Positions 1-5,445 of a stretch of DNA of 5,675 nt are shown one piece after another. The DNA comes from Pseudomonadota bacterium (lineage in GTDB: Bacteria > Desulfobacterota > Desulfobulbia > Desulfobulbales > DAOVYS01). Position 1 is the stretch's first letter. Each line of letters begins with the position of its first letter. Both the position numbers and the translations under genes were made by a program. The notes under the pieces were generated by a model. That model saw nothing but the letters and a program-made list of their open reading frames with translations. It searched no databases and was not told the DNA's origin. Location of the stretch: contig DAOVYS010000187.1 in the NCBI GenBank assembly GCA_030635485.1, positions 1 to 5,675 of the forward strand, written 5' to 3'.

Positions 1-418
1 ATTCTTTTCCCACCAGATCTTTGAACTTATCGAATGCCATGGCCAGTTTCACGACTCCTTTATCCGTATCGGTAATCAGGAGTCCGACGTCTTCCATAGC
101 GCGCACAATTTTCATGCCGGGAAATACCCTTTTCGCAGTCGAACATCCTGCATTGCATGCAAGTACAATGACTGTATCCACCAGGGGATTCAATCGCACT
201 ATTCCCATGTAAGGCTGCGGACAGGCCTTGGTTATCAGGAAACCCTCTTTCACGTTGTACCCGTCTCCCCTGAGCCAGAGAGCAACTTCCTTCAATTTTT
301 TTCCGCCGCCTGTTCCAGCTATGCGGACGCAGTTGTTGCAACTGATGATCGCAATTGTATCATCTTTGCTTAATTGATTTGTAATTGACTCGTGGGGAAA
401 AAATTTTGTAAATATCAT
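1..418 (-). CDS. metV: MetV-like methylene-tetrahydrofolate reductase partner protein, C-terminus missing at window edge
   Basis: An open frame runs from ATG at 418 off the left edge with no stop, giving 139 visible residues. Residues 22-38 form a beta-strand followed by SCNNC and a GTGG turn (Cys27, Cys30). A further Cys66 follows, then VLACNAGC (Cys88, Cys92) and a proline-glycine turn. This order matches the MetV / MTHFR C-terminal-like family (strand, CxxC, GG, then LACGxG). That family is the small zinc- or iron-sulfur-binding subunit paired with MetF in the methyl branch of the Wood-Ljungdahl pathway. MetV proteins are usually about 200 residues, so roughly a third is missing. The gene follows the NuoF-like gene after 43 bases and has its own Shine-Dalgarno sequence, so it is probably in the same operon. 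metF may lie beyond the edge. The family call is from remembered motif order, not a search. The fold could also belong to a related cysteine-rich electron-transfer protein. Confidence 0.6.
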   Translation of the reverse strand, partial: MIFTKFFPHESITNQLSKDDTIAIISCNNCVRIAGTGGGKKLKEVALWLRGDGYNVKEGFLITKACPQPYMGIVRLNPLVDTVIVLACNAGCSTAKRVFPGMKIVRAMEDVGLLITDTDKGVVKLAMAFDKFKDLVGKE

Positions 419-423
419 CTCCG

Positions 424-431
424 TCACCTCT
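424..431 (-). promoter_or_regulatory. Ribosome binding site of the metV-like gene
   Basis: The minus strand reads AGAGGTGA, a near match to the anti-Shine-Dalgarno complement, five bases before ATG at 418. An upstream ATG at the start of this stretch reaches a stop after three codons, so the start at 418 is favoured. Confidence 0.6.
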
Positions 432-461
432 TCATATATTCTCGATATTTCATTTAGGCAA

Positions 462-2411
462 TCAAGTTCTAAGCACACTGCCTGTTGGACAAACCGAATA
501 ACAATTACCGCATTTTATGCATTTCTCGATAAGGATCCTGAACGGTTCCCCTTTGCTGCCCTTCTTTTTCGGCACTCCTTCTATGGCGTCGTTCGGGCAT
601 TCCTTTTGACACTTTCCGCAAAGGATGCAAGTTTCCGGATCTATAGAATATGTTATTAAAGCCCTGCATCTGAGAGCCGGGCATTTTTTATCCTTTATAT
701 GGGCTTCATATTCCGGCCTGAAGTGCCGAATAGTGCTGAGCACGGGATTCGGAGCGGTCTGTCCCAGACCGCATAAAGCCGTCTTTTTTATCATCTCCCC
801 GATTTTTTGGAGTTGCTCTATGTCTTCCTCCCGACCTTCTCCCTCGGTAATCCGGGTGAGGATGCCAAGCATAACTCCGATCCCATCCCTGCACGGCGTG
901 CACTGTCCGCATGACTCTTCCTGGACGAACTCGAGAAAATAAAGTGCCGTATCTACCATACAAGTGCTTTCATCCATCACGACGAGACCGCCGGAACCCA
1001 TGATGGCTCCCAATTTGGTAAGGCTCTCGTAATCGATCGGCGTATCAAGATGATTTATTGAAATACAGCCTCCCGAAGGCCCACCGCATTGCAAGGCTTT
1101 GAATTTACCTCCGTTCGGAACACCTCCACCAATATCATATACTAGCTTTTCTACCGAGGTCCCCATTTCGACTTCAACAAGGCCGTTGTTGGTTATTTTT
1201 CCTGCAAGTGAGAATATTTTGGTTCCCTTGCTGGTTTCCGACCCCAGGCCGGAATGCCATTTAGATCCGTTTTGTATAATGAACGGAACAGCCGCGAATG
1301 TCTCGACGTTGTTGATTATGGTGGGTTTTCCATACAATCCTGAAATCGCGGGAAACGGAGGCTTTGGCCGGGGAGTCCCGCGCCGGCCTTCCACCGAGTG
1401 TATCAGCGCGGTTTCCTCGCCACATACGAAGGCCCCGGCCCCTATCATTACTTCAACATCAAAATTCAGCCCTTTCCCGAAAATATCGTCTCCCAGCAAC
1501 CCGTACTCACGAGCCTGGTCTATTGCATTTGAAATAAGTTCCACGGCAAGGGGATATTCTGCACGGACGTAAATTATTCCTTTGTTTGCTCCAATAGCAT
1601 ACGAAGCTATTGCCATTCCCTCGAGAATACTTTGAGGATCACCTTCCAATTGAGAGCGGTCCATGAATGCGCCCGGGTCTCCCTCGTCGGCATTGCATAT
1701 AATGTACTTGGTATCACTCCGGACCTGCCTGCAAAGCTCCCATTTACGCCCCGTGGGAAAGCCTGCGCCACCGCGCCCGCGTAGTCCGGAATCCTTGATT
1801 TCATCCAGCGCCTCTTCCGGAGTCATTTCCGACAACGCCTTGGCCAGCGCAGTCCACCCGTTCATGGCTATGTATTCGTCGATTTTGTAAGGGTTTATCG
1901 CACCACAGTTTTTTCGCGTTATCCTGCGCTGATCCATGAAAAAATCTATTTCTTTTAAATCCTTCAAAGGACCTTCCCACTCAGGAGAAAAAACGGCAGG
2001 CTTTTCGGACGGGCTGGTCTCAGTGATATTTTCAGCGCCCTTTTGGAAATTTGCCAAAAGATATTTATCCAATACCTTTTTGCCTATTATATGCGATTCG
2101 ATAATTTCCCGGACCGCCTCCGGGGTAACCCCGGCGTATCGGACAACCGGTTTTGTTTTACTTATTATCGTCATAATCGGCTCGCGCTCGCATATACCAA
2201 GGCATCCCGCTTCGTCAAGCGTGATATTCAGTTTTTTTTCATCTACTATTTCTTTGAGCGCATTCATTACTTTCCGCGCACCCGAGGCGATGCCGCAAGT
2301 TCCCATGTGTACGACAACTTTGGTATCATTTTCTTCATTGCTTCTTATTGCCCCGGCGATGGAGGATTTCTCACTGATTTTTTTAAGATCTTCAATACCC
2401 AGTTTTCCCAT
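462..2411 (-). CDS. NuoF-like NADH-oxidising flavoprotein with N-terminal HndB-like and C-terminal 2x[4Fe-4S] domains (HydB/HndC type)
   Basis: This 649-residue soluble protein is of the HydB/HndC/NuoF type, which oxidises NADH (or reduces NAD+) at FMN and passes electrons through iron-sulfur clusters. Residues about 30-115 are a thioredoxin-like [2Fe-2S] domain resembling HndB, with MGTCGIASGA (Cys39) and GCLGIC (Cys70, Cys74). Residues about 165-570 are the NuoF core. The core has the glycine-rich FMN/NADH loop GLRGRGGAGFPTGRKW at 209-224, CNADEGDPGAF at 239-249, and GAGAFVCGEETALIHSVEG at 324-342. It also has the N3-type [4Fe-4S] ligands Cys501, Cys504, Cys507 and Cys547. The tail carries two ferredoxin-type motifs: Cys595/598/601/605 and Cys631/634/637/641. 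Length and layout match bifurcating-hydrogenase beta subunits. Its start overlaps the stop of the NuoE-like gene by one base (TGATG), with a good ribosome binding site inside that gene. No catalytic hydrogenase subunit is visible, so the symbol is left blank. It may serve a hydrogenase, formate dehydrogenase or methylene-THF reductase. Confidence 0.93.
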   Translation of the reverse strand: MGKLGIEDLKKISEKSSIAGAIRSNEENDTKVVVHMGTCGIASGARKVMNALKEIVDEKKLNITLDEAGCLGICEREPIMTIISKTKPVVRYAGVTPEAVREIIESHIIGKKVLDKYLLANFQKGAENITETSPSEKPAVFSPEWEGPLKDLKEIDFFMDQRRITRKNCGAINPYKIDEYIAMNGWTALAKALSEMTPEEALDEIKDSGLRGRGGAGFPTGRKWELCRQVRSDTKYIICNADEGDPGAFMDRSQLEGDPQSILEGMAIASYAIGANKGIIYVRAEYPLAVELISNAIDQAREYGLLGDDIFGKGLNFDVEVMIGAGAFVCGEETALIHSVEGRRGTPRPKPPFPAISGLYGKPTIINNVETFAAVPFIIQNGSKWHSGLGSETSKGTKIFSLAGKITNNGLVEVEMGTSVEKLVYDIGGGVPNGGKFKALQCGGPSGGCISINHLDTPIDYESLTKLGAIMGSGGLVVMDESTCMVDTALYFLEFVQEESCGQCTPCRDGIGVMLGILTRITEGEGREEDIEQLQKIGEMIKKTALCGLGQTAPNPVLSTIRHFRPEYEAHIKDKKCPALRCRALITYSIDPETCILCGKCQKECPNDAIEGVPKKKGSKGEPFRILIEKCIKCGNCYSVCPTGSVLRT

Positions 2412-2938
2412 CAGTTTTTCTCCTCATACTTTTTCGAGTAACGCGCCAATATCTTTTTTATCTTTCCGATCGAAACTCGGCTGTATATCTCGGAGTCGAT
2501 TTTGATAACAGGCGCAAGAGCGCACGTTCCTATGCACCTGACTGGATGAATGGAGAACTCCCGGTCCGGGGTGGTTTCGCCGCGCCTGATACCGAGTATA
2601 CGTTCGAGTTTTTCAAGCATCTGCCTGCCGCCGCTGACATAACACGCCGTGCCCTGGCAGGAAATTATTTTGTGCCTGGCCGGAGGCATTGTGCTGAAAT
2701 AAGAATAAAAAGTGGCTATTCCGTATACCTTGACAGGTGGAATGCCGAGGCCGTCGGCAATACGGAACATTACTTCCCTGGGCAGATAACCGAATATCTC
2801 CTGGGCTTTGCTCATGACCCTGATGGTAGCGCCGGTCTTGCCTTTATATTCCTTGATCCGTTCATCCAGTATCTGAAATTTTTCAGCAGGAAATTCTTCG
2901 TTTCCGGTTCCCGGCTTCCGAACTGTACCCGTATCCAT
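2411..2938 (-). CDS. NuoE-like [2Fe-2S] thioredoxin-fold subunit (HydC/HndA type)
   Basis: This 175-residue soluble protein is the usual partner of NuoF-type flavoproteins. It is the small [2Fe-2S] subunit of complex I (NuoE), of NAD-dependent hydrogenases (HndA, HydC) and of NAD-linked formate dehydrogenases. An N-terminal helical region (about 20-85) contains the family phrase IFGYLPREVM at 48-57 and VYGIATFYSYF at 71-81. The C-terminal thioredoxin-like domain supplies the four cluster ligands Cys94 and Cys99 (CQGTAC) and Cys135 and Cys139 (CIGTC), all present. The length is normal for the family. The start is supported by AAGGAG eight bases upstream. It is the first gene of the left block, preceded by about 540 bases without a gene. 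Its stop overlaps the start of the NuoF-like gene, which implies coupled translation and equal dosage. The family is certain from sequence; which larger complex it joins is not. Confidence 0.93.
   Translation of the reverse strand: MDTGTVRKPGTGNEEFPAEKFQILDERIKEYKGKTGATIRVMSKAQEIFGYLPREVMFRIADGLGIPPVKVYGIATFYSYFSTMPPARHKIISCQGTACYVSGGRQMLEKLERILGIRRGETTPDREFSIHPVRCIGTCALAPVIKIDSEIYSRVSIGKIKKILARYSKKYEEKN
2420..2424 (-). promoter_or_regulatory. Ribosome binding site of the NuoF-like gene
   Basis: The minus strand reads AGGAG, eight bases before the ATG at 2411. It lies within the last codons of the NuoE-like gene and supports the one-base-overlap start. Confidence 0.65.
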
Positions 2939-2944
2939 TTATTA

Positions 2945-2950
2945 CTCCTT
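2945..2950 (-). promoter_or_regulatory. Ribosome binding site of the NuoE-like gene
   Basis: The minus strand reads AAGGAG, followed by the AT-rich spacer TAATAA and then ATG at 2938 after a short gap. This strong Shine-Dalgarno sequence fixes the start of the first gene of the left block. Confidence 0.7.
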
Positions 2951-2995
2951 TTTTGTCATCATTCAGAGAGGACTTAGCAGACTCCTCCGTTTCGT

Positions 2996-3041
2996 AAAAA
3001 GGGGGTGGTTTTAACTTCGGCCAAACGGTTTCCACCTTTTT
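2996..3041 (-). terminator. Terminator- or attenuator-like hairpin ahead of the NuoE-like gene
   Basis: On the minus strand, AAAAAGGTGG (3041-3032) can pair with CCACC (3008-3004) and, past a three-base CCC bulge, with TTTTT (3000-2996). The shape is an A-tract, GC stem and T-tract ending about 60 bases before the NuoE-like start. The stem is short and the loop is 23 bases, so stability is doubtful. The plus strand shows the mirror shape, so it could act in either direction or simply be part of a dispersed repeat. Confidence 0.3.
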
Positions 3042-3072
3042 ATATGGTGGGCAGAGCCCCCCATATAAAAAG
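3036..3072. repeat. Long hairpin with 12-bp perfect outer arms
   Basis: CTTTTTATATGG at 3036-3047 is the exact reverse complement of 3061-3072. After one mismatch the inner bases GGGC (3049-3052) pair with GCCC (3056-3059) around an AGA loop. This gives 16 paired bases in a 37-base element. The inner part GGTGGGCAGA also occurs, with one base changed, on the opposite strand in the hairpin at 3112-3132, which suggests a related palindromic repeat family. T-runs lie outside the stem on the 5' side only, so it is not a typical intrinsic terminator. Confidence 0.7.
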
Positions 3073-3107
3073 TACATCTTTTCAGTATGTTATCCTTTTG
3101 AAATTCT

Positions 3108-3132
3108 GTAGGGTGGGCTTTTTCTGCCCGCC
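3108..3132 (+). repeat. REP-like palindrome with GTAG head
   Basis: The tetranucleotide GTAG (3108-3111) is followed at once by GGTGGGC (3112-3118), a TTTTTCT loop, and GCCCGCC (3126-3132). The stem is seven pairs with one G-T wobble. A GTAG or GGAG head directly before an imperfect GC-rich hairpin is the known layout of REP elements mobilised by RAYT (TnpA_REP) transposases. GTAGGGTGGGC-type repeats are common in Proteobacteria and cyanobacteria. No RAYT gene is present in the window, so membership of a family rests on form alone. Confidence 0.5.
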
Positions 3133-3180
3133 AAATAATAGCCGGACTTAGAACTAAGCCTGATTTTTTCAACTACAATC

Positions 3181-3199
3181 ATTATAGATGAGATGTCAA
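3181..3199 (-). promoter_or_regulatory. Promoter-like AT-rich patch upstream of the left block
   Basis: The minus strand carries a perfect TTGACA (3199-3194) and a perfect TATAAT (3186-3181) about 245 bases before the NuoE-like start. They are only seven bases apart, so they cannot act together as one sigma-70 promoter. Either hexamer would need a poorer partner. TTGACA with a 16-base spacer reaches TGTAGT, and TATAAT has no good -35. The stretch is the best promoter candidate by composition, but the exact promoter is unresolved. Confidence 0.3.
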
Positions 3200-3272
3200 G
3201 TAAATATTACAAATTATGGATATTTCAGATAATGTTAGCGACCGCGTGAAATTGTAGCAAATGTGGCCATAT

Positions 3273-3289
3273 GTAAATGCGGCATTTAC
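3273..3289. promoter_or_regulatory. 17-bp perfect palindrome, possible operator
   Basis: GTAAATGC at 3273-3280 and GCATTTAC at 3282-3289 are exact reverse complements around a single central base. The symmetry, short length and location upstream of the promoter-like patch fit the binding site of a dimeric regulator. No regulator gene is in the window and I do not recognise the motif. Confidence 0.35.
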
Positions 3290-3476
3290 CGGCATGTTTT
3301 ATGCTTCTTATGTTCGATATTCTGCGGTTAAAAAAGAGGACGTAGCGTAGTGGCCAAAGCTGGAACCAGCCTATGGAAATGTTACTCGCCGGTGCGAGAA
3401 AGCTGCATCATTATATGAAATATCCAGTATGGCATAAGTTGAGATTCAGAGTGGTAAGGGGGGTCTTTTACTACAT

Positions 3477-4145
3477 TCATTCTTCCACTTTTGTAAAGAT
3501 AACAAGCATCCGTAGCGCATTTGAAAAGGGCAGTCTCAATTCACGGGTTTCGGTAAGTTGAAAGGGGCTGTGCGGAGTCTCTTTTTCCCATTCCCGTACT
3601 TCGTCTTTACCATTGGGTCCTTTCATGCAGATCACCTTTCCCCCGGGTCTGCAGGCGCAGGCGGAAAGCTCCAGAAAATCCGTGATTCGTGTTAATGCTC
3701 TACTGGTAATTAATGTGAAACGCTTGTTCTCTTCTTCTGGTTTGTAATTTTTATCCAGCCGTTCAGAGAGAACAGTCACCTTTGAAAGACCAAGGGTCCG
3801 AATCACGTGTTTGAGAAATGAGACCCTTTTCAGGCGTGGTTCCATCAGGGTAATATTGAGTTCAGGCAAAGCAGTTCCCAGAACGAGTCCGGGAAAACCG
3901 GCGCCCGTACCCACGTCCAACAGGTTTACCGGTTTTTCAGAGTCAAGAATGGTGGGAATAAGGGTCAATGAGTCCAGGAAATGATTTTCAATGATCTTGA
4001 GGTCCGGTCCCATGGCAACCAGGTTCATTTTTTGGTTCCATTTTGTCAGTTCCAGGAAATATTGATCCAGCCTGTCGATGGCATTTTCGGCCACCTGCAG
4101 CCCCATTAGATCAAGACCTTTGGTCAGTATTCCCTTACTTTTCAT
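3477..4145 (-). CDS. rsmG: 16S rRNA (guanine-527-N7)-methyltransferase RsmG (GidB)
   Basis: RsmG uses S-adenosylmethionine to place N7-methyl on G527 of 16S rRNA, in the 530 loop of the small subunit. From the start chosen here the protein has 222 residues, the usual length. Visible family marks are KWNQKMNL (about 35-42), HFLDSL (55-60), the SAM-binding loop LLDVGTGAGFPG (75-86), SRAL (148-151) and a late MKGPNG segment (174-179). An ATG nine codons upstream (4172) gives a 231-residue form overlapping hisD by 38 bases. I prefer 4145 because its distance to the KWN motif matches E. coli RsmG and the overlap shrinks to 11 bases, although neither start has a strong ribosome binding site. Overlap with hisD implies translational coupling. 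It is the last gene of the right block, as no gene follows for about 540 bases. Confidence 0.93.
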   Translation of the reverse strand: MKSKGILTKGLDLMGLQVAENAIDRLDQYFLELTKWNQKMNLVAMGPDLKIIENHFLDSLTLIPTILDSEKPVNLLDVGTGAGFPGLVLGTALPELNITLMEPRLKRVSFLKHVIRTLGLSKVTVLSERLDKNYKPEEENKRFTLITSRALTRITDFLELSACACRPGGKVICMKGPNGKDEVREWEKETPHSPFQLTETRELRLPFSNALRMLVIFTKVEE

Positions 4146-5445
4146 CAACTCTGATTGAAACCGACCGTGCATGGGCGGTAAGCCCTTCCATATTTGCTAA
4201 TTTCAGGATATGTTCAGCATCTTTTATTAGTGCCTGGCGCGTGTAGGAGATAAGGCTTGTTTTTTTTACAAATGTTTCGACACCAAGGGCGGAAGAGAAA
4301 CGGGCAGTGCCCATGGTCGGCAGAACATGGTTGGGACCGGCGATGTAGTCGCCTGCCGCCTCGGGTGAATGGTTGCCCAGAAAGATTGCGCCCGCATTTC
4401 GTATTTCATCCATCCATTTGTCAGGCTCATTGAGCATCAGTTCGAGATGTTCGGCGGCGATCCGGTTTGCAATTGAGATTGATTCTGAAATGTCTTTGCT
4501 GATCAGTATCACGCCGCGGTCACGAAGGGCCTTGCCGGCAATCTCGTTTCTGCTCAGTGATTCAAGTTGTCTTTCCAACTGCTTCACCACCTGTTCACCA
4601 ATATCAGGAATAGTTGTTACGAGTATTGCCAGGGCTTGGGGATCATGTTCAGCCTGTGCAAGCATGTCCGCGGCAATAAATGCCGGGTTTGCGGATTCAT
4701 CCGCAATGATCAGGACCTCGCTTGGACCTGCAATCATATCTATTCGAACACGTCCTGACACCTGTCTCTTGGCCTCGGCCACGTATTGATTTCCAGGCCC
4801 GACTATCACGTCTACAGGCTGGATGGTCTTGGTGCCGTAAGCAAGGGCTGCAACAGCCCATGCACTCCCCACCTTATAGATTTCGGTTACGCCTGTTTTT
4901 TGGGCTGCGACCAGAAGCGCCGGATTTATCTGTCCGTGTCTGTCCGGCGGAGTTACCATGACCTGCCTTTTGACACCGGCAATAAGCGCGGGAATGGAGT
5001 TCATCAGGACGGATGACACAAGCGGTGTGCTTCCTCCCTGCCCGCCGGGCACATACAGGCCTGCCGATTCCACGGGATGAACCAGTCTGCCCGTGATAAT
5101 CCCGTCATCTCTTGTTATGGTCCAGGACTCTTCTTTTTCTCTTTTGTGAAAGGAGTGAATCCGTTCAAAAGCAGCGTCAAGTGTCCGGATGAAATCAGGA
5201 TTCACTTGATTGTGAGACTCATCAAGTTCCTGTTCGCTGACTCTCAGCTGTTCAACCGTTAAGTCGGGCGCATCAAATTGTCTGGTATATTTCAGTAAAG
5301 CATCATCCCCTTGACTTCTGACCTTGACGAGTATGTCGGAGACCGTTTGCATGCATTTATTGTCCGCAGTCTGGAAACGGTCGCAGAGTCGGCAGAGCAG
5401 TTCTTGCCCCTTGGTCGAGGATGTTGTAATTGGTGTAATGATCAT
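4135..5445 (-). CDS. hisD: Histidinol dehydrogenase
   Basis: HisD (EC 1.1.1.23) performs the last two steps of histidine synthesis: NAD+-dependent oxidation of L-histidinol through the aldehyde to L-histidine, as a cytoplasmic zinc homodimer. The 436-residue length is normal. The zinc ligands are all recognisable by alignment to E. coli HisD: Gln264 and His267 (QAEHDP), Asp366 (GDYIAGPNH) and His425 near the C-terminus. The catalytic pair Glu332-His333 (AAEHLE) is also present, as is the signature IDMIAGPSEVLIIAD at 235-249. The glycine-rich segment YVPGGQGGSTPLVSSVLM (131-148) is about three residues longer than the common YVPGG-x-YPSSVLM form. The start overlaps the nadE stop as ATGA, with only a weak AGAG upstream, so initiation probably depends on coupling to nadE. 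It stands apart from other his genes in this window. Confidence 0.97.
   Translation of the reverse strand: MIITPITTSSTKGQELLCRLCDRFQTADNKCMQTVSDILVKVRSQGDDALLKYTRQFDAPDLTVEQLRVSEQELDESHNQVNPDFIRTLDAAFERIHSFHKREKEESWTITRDDGIITGRLVHPVESAGLYVPGGQGGSTPLVSSVLMNSIPALIAGVKRQVMVTPPDRHGQINPALLVAAQKTGVTEIYKVGSAWAVAALAYGTKTIQPVDVIVGPGNQYVAEAKRQVSGRVRIDMIAGPSEVLIIADESANPAFIAADMLAQAEHDPQALAILVTTIPDIGEQVVKQLERQLESLSRNEIAGKALRDRGVILISKDISESISIANRIAAEHLELMLNEPDKWMDEIRNAGAIFLGNHSPEAAGDYIAGPNHVLPTMGTARFSSALGVETFVKKTSLISYTRQALIKDAEHILKLANMEGLTAHARSVSIRVDEK

Larger units (their letters stand above)
2939..3476. other. Intergenic region without a supported gene, rich in palindromes
   Basis: About 540 bases separate the stop of rsmG from the start of the NuoE-like gene. 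The short frames here lack recognisable motifs. One (2883-3077, minus) overlaps the NuoE-like gene and is translated from the hairpin repeat; another (3373-3561, plus) runs antisense into rsmG. What the region does hold is a group of inverted repeats at 2996-3132, a weak imperfect palindrome at about 3144-3161, an AT-rich promoter-like stretch at about 3164-3240, and a 17-bp perfect palindrome at 3273-3289. Two small hairpins sit at 3359-3370 and 3385-3398. Both the rsmG transcript end and the promoter for the left block should lie here, but no textbook intrinsic terminator is obvious for rsmG. Confidence 0.75.

Noticed and set aside
1936..2505. Long plus-strand frame of 189 residues opposite the NuoF-like and NuoE-like genes
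   Set aside because: It is a shadow frame: low-complexity Ser/Phe composition, no motif, and fully opposite two strongly conserved genes.
2883..3077. Minus-strand frame of 64 residues overlapping the NuoE-like start
   Set aside because: It is translated from the palindromic repeat, overlaps the NuoE-like gene in another frame and has no family motif or good start context.
2970..3151. Eight-base direct repeat GGACTTAG at 2970-2977 and 3144-3151, like a target-site duplication around the palindrome group
   Set aside because: An eight-base repeat is expected by chance about once or twice in a region of this size, and there are no terminal inverted repeats next to it.
3144..3169. Imperfect palindrome followed by a T-run, a plus-strand terminator candidate
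   Set aside because: The stem is weak and AT-rich, and no plus-strand gene lies upstream.
3255..3270. Sigma-54-like TGGC...TTGC on the minus strand
   Set aside because: The GG and GC elements are eight bases apart instead of ten, so the fixed spacing needed by sigma-54 is not met.
3337..3398. tRNA-like D-arm phrase TAGCGTAGTGG on the plus strand
   Set aside because: No acceptor stem, anticodon arm or GTTCRANYC T-loop follows, so it is not a tRNA gene.
3451..3474. Hairpin just after the rsmG stop as its terminator
   Set aside because: On the minus-strand RNA the stem has A-C mismatches where the plus strand would have G-U pairs, and no T-run follows.
3373..3561. Plus-strand frame of 62 residues at the rsmG 3' end
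   Set aside because: It runs antisense into rsmG, has no clear ribosome binding site and shows no recognisable motif; kept only as part of the unassigned-region finding.
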